64,000 nt of DNA from JAEYKI01 sp036679405 (GTDB lineage Bacteria; Bacillota; Clostridia; Christensenellales; Christensenellaceae), in assembly GCA_036679405.1 (NCBI GenBank), contig JAVBVZ010000033.1, positions 13,053-77,052 of the forward strand. Reading direction: 5' to 3'. Under the pieces are notes generated by a model that saw only the letters and a program-made list of their open reading frames with translations, did no database searches and was not told where the DNA came from. This document shows, one piece after another, positions 26,057 through 33,804 of this stretch (positions are counted from its first letter, which is position 1; every line of letters starts with the position of its first letter). The position numbers and the translations under genes were made by a program.

Positions 26057-27361
26057 TTATTCAGCGTTGAGTTCGGTAATACCGTCAATACGCAGACCAA
26101 AGTATGGGGCACTGCGCAGGGTTGACTCGTGGAACACGCCATCGGAAATGGCTTCGCCTTCGTCGCCTACCCAGTCGCCGTCGACATCGATCGCCAGGTA
26201 AGAGGTGACCGTCTCGCCGCCAACGGTGAACTTGGAAGTATCAAATACGTTCAAGGTACCGTCTTTTAAAGCGGCTTCAATTTCCGCAACTTTTTCGGCG
26301 GTGCCGGGAGCGCAGCTTTCACCAAGCGCGGAAATCATCACAGCGCCTTCGTTATAGCCTTCCGCCCAGTCTGTCGCAATGTCTTCACCGTTATTGATGC
26401 AGTTCATCGCATAGGTGTAGTAAACGCTCCAGTTGTTCTGTGCGCTGGTCAGCGCGGCTTTGGGCGCAACGGAAAGCATGTCGATGTTGTAACCAACGCA
26501 GTAAACCGTGGTTCCGCTGTCAAGCAGTGCTTCGCAGGCAGAAGGAGCGCCGGTGGAGTCTGCATGCTGGCTTATGATAATGCAGCCCGAAGCAACAAGC
26601 GCATTTGCGGCTTCCGCTTCAGCGGTCGGGTCATACCATGAATTGGTGTAGGAAACGTCCATGACAACGTTGTCAACAATGGACTTAACGCCAAGATAGA
26701 AAGCGGTATAACCGGAAACAACTTCCGCGTACGGATACGCGCCGACATAACCGAGTTTGATGTTGCCGTCCGCATCCATATTGTCTTCGGATACTTCGCC
26801 GTTTTCAATAAGTTCGGCAAGCTTCATGCCTGCCACCACGCCCGATACATAGCGGGACTGGTAGGTGTCGTTAAAAGCGTTTTTGAAATTTGCAAGTCCG
26901 GAAAGCGCGGCCGTGTCGCCCGTCATGGAGATAAAGGTCACATCCGGATTTTCGCTGGCAGCCTGCTGCATATAGCTCTGATGGCCGTAGCTGTCCGAGA
27001 ATATGTAGGTGCAGCCCTGTTCAACCAGGTCGGTTGCCGTGTCGTAGCAGGTTTCGTCTTCAGCAATGTTGTACTTCCAGATAATCTGGTCTTCCGAAAT
27101 GCCGGTAGCTTCGGCAGCAGCCTTGATGCCTTCAATATGGGCAAAGTCATAACCGGTGTTTTCGTCATGAACTAAAATAACACCGATCTTAACAGCGCCT
27201 TCCGCTGCCGTTTCTTCCGTTGCCGGAGATTCGGAAGCCGATTCTTCGGCAACCGCAGAAGAAGCAGCCTCAGAAGATGCTTCCTCAGCCTGCTGTGTGC
27301 AGCCGACGAAAGGAACGACGACCATTGCCAAAACAAGCAATAACAGTACAAATTTTTTCAT
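26057..27361 (-). CDS. BMP-family purine nucleoside-binding lipoprotein
   Basis: A 434-residue extracytoplasmic lipoprotein. Its signal peptide ends in a lipobox VPFVGC (Cys about 21), followed by a Ser/Ala/Glu-rich linker to about residue 54 and then the BMP (basic membrane protein) fold: KIGVILVHDENTGYDFAHIEG, TYIFSDSYGHQSYM, GVVAGMKLAELIE, ISQHADSTGAPSACE. BMP proteins with NupOPQ-type transporters bind nucleosides. Here it would capture purine nucleosides for the island. GAGGAGG precedes the ATG. First gene of the leftward transporter operon. Confidence 0.9.
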   Translation of the reverse strand: MKKFVLLLLVLAMVVVPFVGCTQQAEEASSEAASSAVAEESASESPATEETAAEGAVKIGVILVHDENTGYDFAHIEGIKAAAEATGISEDQIIWKYNIAEDETCYDTATDLVEQGCTYIFSDSYGHQSYMQQAASENPDVTFISMTGDTAALSGLANFKNAFNDTYQSRYVSGVVAGMKLAELIENGEVSEDNMDADGNIKLGYVGAYPYAEVVSGYTAFYLGVKSIVDNVVMDVSYTNSWYDPTAEAEAANALVASGCIIISQHADSTGAPSACEALLDSGTTVYCVGYNIDMLSVAPKAALTSAQNNWSVYYTYAMNCINNGEDIATDWAEGYNEGAVMISALGESCAPGTAEKVAEIEAALKDGTLNVFDTSKFTVGGETVTSYLAIDVDGDWVGDEGEAISDGVFHESTLRSAPYFGLRIDGITELNAE

Positions 27362-27833
27362 AATTTCCTCCTCAGTTAATAAAATATGAAACTGGATGAA
27401 GATAGGCTTTGCATTCTTTCTGGCACATGGGGTAGACCCACATAAGCCGAATCGACTGCGGGGGCCCGCCTCCCTCCGTTTCCTTTATAAAAATTAAAAA
27501 AATAAACAAAGATATTCTTTGCTTACATCCTTGTTCTCACTACAAATAGTAGCATATAATCAGCAATAAAACAAGCTTTTTTGTGCCTGCGGAACAATAC
27601 CTGCGGCGGTTTTCGGAACATTGTATCTTCAAAAAAAAATTTTTACCTCCGGGAATGATTCAGGCCGGCAGGATACGCTATGAAAAGCGGTTTTTTCAAA
27701 TAAGCTTTTAAAAAAAACGGGTGCGCTTGCCACTGTCCGGAAGCTGTTTTCACCAAGAGGATCCGCCATCTTGAAAGCGGGGATTAAATCCCTTTGCGCA
27801 AAAGGCGCATCCATGGGGAAAAGAGCAGGAAGA
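27362..27833 (-). other. Intergenic region upstream of the BMP gene
   Basis: This 472-base gap lies between two leftward genes. Leftward transcription of the transporter probably begins near 27539 (promoter at 27546-27574), giving a leader of about 178 nt. That leader holds an AT-rich hairpin (CAAAGA/TCTTTG) followed by T-rich sequence around 27490-27520, and a GC-rich stretch at 27450-27480. I see no match to the guanine/adenine riboswitch core. The right half, 27575-27833, shows no convincing gene or terminator for the xdh operon. Confidence 0.4.
27546..27574 (-). promoter_or_regulatory. Candidate promoter of the nucleoside transporter operon
   Basis: Reading leftward, TTGTTT (27574-27569) and TACTAT (27551-27546) are 17 bases apart. 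Match to the sigma-A consensus is moderate (TACTAT is 5 of 6; TTGTTT 3 of 6). It is the best candidate in the gap upstream of the BMP lipoprotein gene. Confidence 0.45.
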
Positions 27834-28652
27834 TCATACATCATATGATAAAAAATCTTTTAAAAGCGCCGAACATACCTTCTTGCGGTAAACCGCCGTG
27901 GAACGCTGGTCGTCAATGGGCGTGATCAGGGGATCAAACATTGCAAGGACAGCGTCGCTCATATCGGAAATTTCCTGCGGTGTTTTACCGGTCAGGGATG
28001 ATTCGATCTCCGGGCTGCGGACAACGGTGGCCGCAACAGAACCGAATGCCATGGGAATGGCGGTAACGAGACCGCCTTCAATTCGTTTAAAGCCGGCAAA
28101 AGACACCTTTGAGATCGCAACGGCGCTGCGTGCACCGACTTTTTCATAATACTCCGAAGTGAAGTCTTGTTTAGGCAGGATAATGGCGGTTAAAAGCTCG
28201 TCCGGCGCCAGATCGGTTTTGCGTACGCCCAAAATAAAAGACGAAAGCGGCAGCTGCCTGTCTCCGTGGACGGAAGAAAGGGTGAGGATGGCATCCAGCG
28301 CATACAGCGGAGGCAGCGTATCTCCCGCGGGTGACGCGTTGCAGATGTTCCCACCCATACTGCCCATGTTTCGGATGGCGGGGGAGGCAATCTGTACAAT
28401 CGCCCGGTGCAGAGGGCCGGGCAGCTTTTTTGATTCCAGGAGTTCGGTATAGGTGCAGCATGCGCCTATGGTAAGAGACTCCTTTGTTTCGGTGATTTCT
28501 TTAAGCGCATCCAGCCGGTTTAAAAACAGAAGCTCATCTCCGCGTCGGTTTACCATCCAGTCCGTTCCGCCTGCATAAGGGATCAGGGACGGATTTTCCG
28601 ATTTTGCCTGCAAAGCTTCATTCAGTGTTTGGGGGCAACATGATTTCACCAT
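27834..28652 (-). CDS. xdhB: Xanthine dehydrogenase FAD-binding subunit
   Basis: This 272-residue subunit of the CO dehydrogenase flavoprotein/XdhB family has PYAGGTDWMV near residue 25 and the FAD-binding IRNMGSMGGNICNASPAGD near 93-111. A typical C-terminal domain follows. It transfers electrons from the 2Fe-2S subunit to NAD(P)+ or another acceptor. Its start overlaps the end of the iron-sulfur subunit gene by 7 bp. The order in the leftward operon is Mo subunit, Fe-S subunit, FAD subunit. Confidence 0.92.
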   Translation of the reverse strand: MVKSCCPQTLNEALQAKSENPSLIPYAGGTDWMVNRRGDELLFLNRLDALKEITETKESLTIGACCTYTELLESKKLPGPLHRAIVQIASPAIRNMGSMGGNICNASPAGDTLPPLYALDAILTLSSVHGDRQLPLSSFILGVRKTDLAPDELLTAIILPKQDFTSEYYEKVGARSAVAISKVSFAGFKRIEGGLVTAIPMAFGSVAATVVRSPEIESSLTGKTPQEISDMSDAVLAMFDPLITPIDDQRSTAVYRKKVCSALLKDFLSYDV

Positions 28653-29113
28653 AACCCGTTTCCCTCCTTGCTGGCCGTAAGAATGGCGTCTACAATCATG
28701 TTATAGCCCGTACAGCGGCAAAGGTTGCCTGAGATGGCCTCCCGGACTTCTTCTTCGGTGGGGTCGGGGTTGCGGGACAACAGGGCTTCGGCGGCCATAA
28801 CCATTCCCGGAGTGCAAAAACCGCACTGAACCGCGCCTGCGCATGCAAAAGCACGCTCCAAAAGCTTGTATCGGTCGGTGTCCCGGAAACCTTCTATAGT
28901 GAGGACGTCCGCACCCTGCAGGCTGCCCGCAGCCACCAGGCAGGAATTTGCCAGCCGGCCGTTCAGCAAAACGCTGCACGCGCCGCATTCGCCTTCACCA
29001 CAGCCTTCTTTGGTGCCTGTAAGGTTAAAATGGTCTCTGATAATATCAAGAAGCCTTTCGGAAGGCGCACAATCTACCCGGACTTCTTTTCCGTTAAGCG
29101 TAAATTCAATCAC
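28646..29113 (-). CDS. xdhC: Xanthine dehydrogenase 2Fe-2S subunit
   Basis: A 155-residue two-cluster iron-sulfur subunit. The plant-ferredoxin-type cluster is bound by CGEGECGAC near residue 38, and the second by CGFCTPG near 97 and CRCTGY near 132. It relays electrons from the molybdenum centre to FAD. Its ATG overlaps the Mo-subunit stop (ATGA) and its stop overlaps xdhB, so the three subunits are translationally coupled. Confidence 0.93.
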   Translation of the reverse strand: MIEFTLNGKEVRVDCAPSERLLDIIRDHFNLTGTKEGCGEGECGACSVLLNGRLANSCLVAAGSLQGADVLTIEGFRDTDRYKLLERAFACAGAVQCGFCTPGMVMAAEALLSRNPDPTEEEVREAISGNLCRCTGYNMIVDAILTASKEGNGLW

Positions 29114-31245
29114 GCGATCACCTCCATGATTTTTTCCGGCGTTAAGGGAATTTGATGGAATTCCGCCCCCGAGGCATTTTCTACAGCGGCAACATAAGCC
29201 GGGGCCGTGCCGACCAAAGTGAGCTCGCCTGCGCCTTTTGCGCCGGAAGGACCGTGTTTATAGGGATTATCCACCATACAGGTGTAGTAATTAACGGTAT
29301 CCATCGCGGTCGGGATGATGTAGTCGGTCAGGCTGTTTTGGCGGATGGCCCCGCCCATATCTTCCATTTTTTCCATGGAAGCATAGCCGATGCCCTGCAG
29401 CATGCCGCCTTCCATCTGTCCCTGCATGACCGTTTGGTCAATGGGGGTTCCCACGTCAAAAATGCCCCAGGCGCCGGTCACGCGCGTAGTGGCAAGAAGG
29501 GTATCCAATTCTACTTCCACAACATTTACTCCCCAGGAGAATGCCAGGTAAGCGTCGCCGGAAAATGCATCCATATTCCATGGGATGAGATCCGGATGTT
29601 CGTAGCGCTCTTCTATAAATTGGCGCTTTCCTTTTTTCCATTCCTTTTTAAGACGCAGCGCCGCTTTTTCTACCAGACGCCCCACAACCATTATGGAACG
29701 CGAAGCAACGGTAGGGCCGGAGTCGGGAACGTTTTTTGTGTCAGGGTGAGGGCATAAAACGTCTTCTATCGGAAGGCCGAGCGCCTGTGCGGCAATTTTG
29801 GAAAAAGTAGTACGGACGCCCTGGCCCATATCCGTAATGCTTACCAGGATCTCAACTTTATCATCTTCCCGTTTTTGAAGATGGACAACAGATTTAATAT
29901 AGTCGCGCTCTGCCGAACCTGTAAATCCGCAGCCATGATAAAACATGGAAAGGCCGATCCCTTTGCGAAAGCGCCCCGTCTGGTTCCGGTAAGCTTTGTG
30001 TTTTTCGGTGTAGCCGGAAAGTTCGTCCGCTTTTTCAATCATTTCCGTAAGAATGACAGGGTCACGGAACTGGCCGCCGGTAGAAGTTGGATCGTATTGC
30101 TTGATCAGATGCTTTTGCCTGAAGGCCAGCGGCTCTTTGCCCAGACGGGCGGCTAGATGATCCATGTGGGTTTCGATCGCAAAGAAACTCTGCGGTGCGC
30201 CAAACCCGCGGAATGCGCCGGTGGGAAGCGTGTTGGTAACCATGGCCCGCCCACGCACCGAAAGGTTTTTGATCGTATATACGCCCGGCGCACAAATAAG
30301 CGCGCGTTGGAGGACGACCGAAGAAAGGCCGTCGTATGCGCCGCCGTTTAGCGTCGTGTCTATTTTGATACCTGTGATATCGCCCTGATTATTTACAGCC
30401 GTTGAAATAACAATTCTGGACGGATGACGCTTAGGCGTCACGCTCATATCTTCCCGGCGGTTCATAATCATACGTACGGGCTTGCCTGTTTTATAGGCGG
30501 CCAGTGCGGCATAACAGCTGAGGAGGGAGGGATAATCTTCTTTGCCACCAAAGGCGCCGCCGGTGGAAGTCTGGATGATGCGGACTTTGTTTTTGGGCAG
30601 GCCGAATGCTTGCATGATCGCTCCGTGTACATAGTAGGGACATTGCATGGTGCCCTGAATCGTGACCGTATCGCCGTCATATTTTGCAATAACACCGTTG
30701 GTCTCAATATAGGCCTGTTCCTGATAACCGGTCCGGTAGGTTTCGGTAAAAATCTGTGCGGATTCGGAAAAGGCTTTTTCCACATCTCCCTGCGCGTAGT
30801 GGTATTCGTTCATAACTTCGGTCGCTTCATCCAGCGAAAGGACCGCCTTTAAATCCGTATAGTCGGCTTTGATCTGATCTATATATTTTTGAATCTGTTT
30901 TTCATCCGGCCCGGCGATAATCAAAATGGGCTGACCGATGTATGTGACGGTATCTTTAGCCAAAATGGGCTGTTTGCTCACGGCAACATCCAGTTCGTTC
31001 ACACCGGGGATATCCCGCCAGTCAATAACCGTATAGCCTTTCTCCATTTCCGGAAGAATAATTTTATTAAGACGGGCATGGGGGCGGCTGGAACGGAATA
31101 CGCCCGCATTCAGCGCGCCTTTAACCTTTACATCGGCAATGTACAGGGCGTTGCCGCCCATCTTTTCAGAATGGTCGACCTTGATGACTGATTTGCAGAT
31201 TGTATGGCTGCCTGTGAAATGACAGAAATTTTTTGTTTTTTGCAT
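29110..31245 (-). CDS. xdhA: Xanthine dehydrogenase molybdopterin-binding subunit
   Basis: A 711-residue large subunit with GGAFGGKEDYPS near residue 240, RGFGAPQ near 350 and GAKGAGELTLVG near 674 carrying the catalytic Glu. It hydroxylates hypoxanthine/xanthine-type purines at the molybdenum centre. It is a separate enzyme from the fused molybdenum hydroxylase at 12463 and has its own FAD subunit, so the two probably work on different purines or in different directions. I chose the ATG at 31245, with GAGGAAG eight bases upstream; an in-frame ATG at 31290 is possible but lacks a ribosome binding site. Confidence 0.92.
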   Translation of the reverse strand: MQKTKNFCHFTGSHTICKSVIKVDHSEKMGGNALYIADVKVKGALNAGVFRSSRPHARLNKIILPEMEKGYTVIDWRDIPGVNELDVAVSKQPILAKDTVTYIGQPILIIAGPDEKQIQKYIDQIKADYTDLKAVLSLDEATEVMNEYHYAQGDVEKAFSESAQIFTETYRTGYQEQAYIETNGVIAKYDGDTVTIQGTMQCPYYVHGAIMQAFGLPKNKVRIIQTSTGGAFGGKEDYPSLLSCYAALAAYKTGKPVRMIMNRREDMSVTPKRHPSRIVISTAVNNQGDITGIKIDTTLNGGAYDGLSSVVLQRALICAPGVYTIKNLSVRGRAMVTNTLPTGAFRGFGAPQSFFAIETHMDHLAARLGKEPLAFRQKHLIKQYDPTSTGGQFRDPVILTEMIEKADELSGYTEKHKAYRNQTGRFRKGIGLSMFYHGCGFTGSAERDYIKSVVHLQKREDDKVEILVSITDMGQGVRTTFSKIAAQALGLPIEDVLCPHPDTKNVPDSGPTVASRSIMVVGRLVEKAALRLKKEWKKGKRQFIEERYEHPDLIPWNMDAFSGDAYLAFSWGVNVVEVELDTLLATTRVTGAWGIFDVGTPIDQTVMQGQMEGGMLQGIGYASMEKMEDMGGAIRQNSLTDYIIPTAMDTVNYYTCMVDNPYKHGPSGAKGAGELTLVGTAPAYVAAVENASGAEFHQIPLTPEKIMEVIA

Positions 31246-31328
31246 TCTTTCACTTCCTCTTTTGAAAGCAGTCGTCTCTCCAAAAGACAAGTCTGAATTA
31301 GGACAGAAGCTGCTTTATACCCATTGCT

Positions 31329-31357
31329 ATTATATATTTTTTTATGCGGTTTTACAA
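31329..31357 (-). promoter_or_regulatory. Promoter of xdhABC
   Basis: Reading leftward, TTGTAA (31357-31352) is followed after 17 bases by TATAAT (31334-31329). Transcription would start near 31322, about 77 bases before the chosen xdhA ATG. Confidence 0.65.
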
Positions 31358-31358
31358 A

Positions 31359-31411
31359 CCGCCGGCCAAATCAAAGAAGGGGAAAAATCATTGCATATAC
31401 CGCCGGCCAAA
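31359..31411. repeat. Two CCGCCGGCCAAA boxes upstream of the xdhABC promoter
   Basis: The identical 12-mers at 31359-31370 and 31400-31411 are 41 bases apart, about four helical turns. The first abuts the -35 box of the xdhABC promoter. A related but degenerate CGCCGGTTGGCC lies at 31430-31441. In an AT-rich gap these stand out and look like activator binding sites. Confidence 0.5.
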
Positions 31412-31672
31412 ACAGATTTACGGGGATTTCGCCGGTTGGCCGAAAGACAGCCGGACCGTTTTTAAAGCCGGATTTTTATCTGAGCGTATTATTCTATCTT
31501 CATTGATCATGCCCTGACTATATTCTTGTATATGAAATGAGCCGGAATACCTTTTGCGCAGGTATCTCGGCAATTTGAGCGTACCACGGCTTAAAAAAAA
31601 AGTCAAGGAGCAAAACAATTTTTTAGGTGCGCGGCCCTGAAGGAAGAGGGAAGGGAAAAAGAGAATTAAATA

Positions 31673-31701
31673 TGGACTTTGAATAAAATTGGTACTATAA
31701 T
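31673..31701 (+). promoter_or_regulatory. Promoter of the SIS-to-NodB operon
   Basis: TGGACT (31673-31678) and a perfect TATAAT (31696-31701) are 17 bases apart. Transcription would start near 31708, leaving about 155 nt of leader before the SIS gene. Confidence 0.6.
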
Positions 31702-31863
31702 AAAAAAGTACATTCATGCAAGTGTTTTTAGCGGATTACAGCATTTGGGAGCAGGCCGGCGGATCGCGTTGCCCATAAGGCTACGCGCAAAAAACTTTTT
31801 TTTGCAATAATTAATAAATTCAATGAAATAAATAAAAATTCATACAAAGGAGACAAAAAGCAT

Positions 31864-32898
31864 ATGTCGATCATGTTTGACGAGATATTGCAGCAGCCGG
31901 GTGTTCTTGCGGGAATAGAGCGGAGCAACAAAGCTGTTCTTGAAAGTTTAATCCATCGCCTTCGGTGCTCGGATATCAAGCAAATTGTTATTGCGGCCCG
32001 GGGAACTTCCGATCATTGCGGTATTTATATCAAGTACCTTGCGGAAATCATTTTGGGGATTCCGGTCGCATTGGCGGCCCCGTCGGTGGGAACGCTGTAC
32101 GGCGCACAAGTTCGTTACAAAGATGCGTTGGTGATTGCAATTTCCCAATCCGGTATGGCCGAAGACGCACGGTCCGTTTTGGCGGATGCAAATGAGTGCG
32201 GCGCGGTTACGGTCTCAGTGACCAACAATATGGATTCGCCCGTTGCACGAGCAGCGCAGTTCAGTCTGGATTGCGCGGCTGGCGTGGAAAAAAGCGTGGC
32301 CGCGACTAAAACCTTTACCGCGCAGATGTTCTGCCTGGCGCTGTTGGTTGCAGGCTGGGCGGAGGACGAGCGTCTGTTGGGGGCGCTGCACGATTTGCCG
32401 GAAGGTCTTCAAAAAGAGCTTGAACGCGCAAACAGTATCCTTGAGGCCGCGCGGGAATTCACGTTTATGCAGCAGTGCATTGTCCTGGGAAGAGGTCTTC
32501 TTTATCCGGTCGCACTGGAGGCGGCCCTTAAAATGATGGAAACTACCTATACCAATGCGCGGGGATTTGCAATTTCTGATTTTCAGCACGGCCCGCTGGC
32601 GCTGGTTACGGGCAATACGCCTATTTTTGTTTATTGTGCAAGCGACGAAACCCAAAAAGATGTGCTGCGGGCCACAGCGCAGTATGCCGGGCTGGGCGCA
32701 TATGTGATCACGGTGACGGACGACCTTAAAAATGCAAAAGGCGCGCAGAAGATATTTTTGGTTGAAAAATCGGATAAGTATACCGCGCCTTTCCACTTTG
32801 TGCTGTTTGCCCAATTGTTCGCCTGCGGGCTGGCGGATGCCAAGCGGACGACGCCGGACGCGCCGCGGAACATAAAAAAGATTACCGTCACAAAGTAA
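31864..32898 (+). CDS. Double-SIS-domain sugar isomerase/deaminase family protein
   Basis: The 344-residue protein has two SIS domains like the C-terminal half of GlmS and the FrlB/AgaS proteins: ARGTSDHCG near residue 44, ISQSGMAEDA near 95, EKSVAATKTFTAQM near 141, and ALKMMETTYTNARGFAISDFQHGPLAL in the second half. No glutaminase domain is present. Family members deaminate or isomerise amino-sugar phosphates or cleave fructosamine-type adducts. GGAG about 10 bases before the ATG supports the start. It leads an operon ending at the 39806 terminator; an inverted repeat at 32921-32944 follows it. Confidence 0.88.
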   Translation: MSIMFDEILQQPGVLAGIERSNKAVLESLIHRLRCSDIKQIVIAARGTSDHCGIYIKYLAEIILGIPVALAAPSVGTLYGAQVRYKDALVIAISQSGMAEDARSVLADANECGAVTVSVTNNMDSPVARAAQFSLDCAAGVEKSVAATKTFTAQMFCLALLVAGWAEDERLLGALHDLPEGLQKELERANSILEAAREFTFMQQCIVLGRGLLYPVALEAALKMMETTYTNARGFAISDFQHGPLALVTGNTPIFVYCASDETQKDVLRATAQYAGLGAYVITVTDDLKNAKGAQKIFLVEKSDKYTAPFHFVLFAQLFACGLADAKRTTPDAPRNIKKITVTK

Positions 32899-32920
32899 AG
32901 AAGAGAACTGTTTTGGGAAT

Positions 32921-32944
32921 CTCCGAAAAATACGCTTTTCGGAG
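32921..32944 (+). other. Intercistronic hairpin after the SIS gene
   Basis: CTCCGAAAA and TTTTCGGAG form a perfect nine-pair stem with a six-base loop in the 70-bp gap, with no T run after it. It is likely an mRNA processing or stability element rather than a terminator. Confidence 0.45.
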
Positions 32945-32968
32945 GATGGATAGTAAGGAGAGAAAATC

Positions 32969-33802
32969 ATGAATTTGAATAAAAAAGCCAGGATATTTTT
33001 TCCAAACGGAGAAAATGACGAACAGCTTATTGGCAACATCACCCATCTTGCAGTTTCCGCGCATCAGGATGACATTGAAATCATGTCCTACGGAGGGATC
33101 GCAGAATGCTTTGGAAAAGAAGACAGGCATTTTGCGGGAGTGGTTGTGACCAACGGAAGCGGATCTCCGCGCTCGGGCCTGTATTCGGAGGTTACGGATG
33201 AAAAAATGATGCAGATCCGGGAAGAAGAGCAAAATGCGGCGGCAACGGTGGGCGGATACCTTGCAATGTTCCATTTGAAATATTCAAGCGGCGCCGTGAA
33301 AGAGGGAAGGGCGGCGGTAGCGGATGATTTGGCCCAGATCATACTGGCGGCCAAACCGGATGTCATTTATACGCACAACCTGGCGGATATGCACGATACG
33401 CATGTAGCGGTAGCGCTTCGGGTTATTGCGGCCCTGCGCAGCCTGCGGGGAATCTATTCCCCCAAAAAGCTTTACGGGATGGAGGTGTGGCGGAGTCTTG
33501 ATTGGTGCGGGGAAAAAGTTCTGTTTGATACGTCCGGGCACCCCAACCTGGCAGCGGCCCTGCTGGGGGTTTATGATTCGCAGATTTGCGGAGGAAAACG
33601 TTACGATCTGGCCGCGCTTGGCCGGCGGAGCGCAAATGCAACTTTTAGTGCAAGCCACAGTGTGGATGAAGTTGAAAGCGGCAGCTTCGGTCTGGATATG
33701 ACCTCTTTGATTGAAGGAGAGAGCATCAGCGCTTTTATATTGCAAAAGATAGATGCCTTCCGGTCCGATGTTGAAAAAAGGCTGGATAAATTAGGAGGGT
33801 AA
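32969..33802 (+). CDS. PIG-L/LmbE family deacetylase
   Basis: This 277-residue protein has the family metal motif as SAHQDDIE near residue 31 (usual AHPDDE, here Gln for Pro) and HNLADMHDTHVAV near 135, the HxxDxxxDH-type third ligand region. PIG-L enzymes remove N-acetyl groups from amino sugars such as GlcNAc conjugates. There is no signal peptide, so it acts in the cytoplasm. It would supply a free amino sugar to the SIS protein and kinase encoded beside it. GGAG precedes the ATG. Confidence 0.87.
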   Translation: MNLNKKARIFFPNGENDEQLIGNITHLAVSAHQDDIEIMSYGGIAECFGKEDRHFAGVVVTNGSGSPRSGLYSEVTDEKMMQIREEEQNAAATVGGYLAMFHLKYSSGAVKEGRAAVADDLAQIILAAKPDVIYTHNLADMHDTHVAVALRVIAALRSLRGIYSPKKLYGMEVWRSLDWCGEKVLFDTSGHPNLAAALLGVYDSQICGGKRYDLAALGRRSANATFSASHSVDEVESGSFGLDMTSLIEGESISAFILQKIDAFRSDVEKRLDKLGG

Positions 33803-33804
33803 AC

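Larger units (their letters stand above)
31246..31863. other. 618-base divergent control region
   Basis: This separates the leftward xdhABC operon from the rightward SIS operon. It contains a leftward promoter at 31329-31357 and duplicated GC-rich boxes just upstream of it. A rightward promoter lies at 31673-31701. A hairpin (GCGT/ACGC and GCC/GGC, loop CATAA) sits near 31768-31788 in the SIS leader. No supported gene lies here; short open frames in the region lack ribosome binding sites. Confidence 0.55.

Noticed and set aside
27629..27844. Possible 71-residue leftward gene after xdhB
   Set aside because: No ribosome binding site, no recognisable family, unusual composition, and it overlaps the xdhB stop; it reads as non-coding intergenic DNA.
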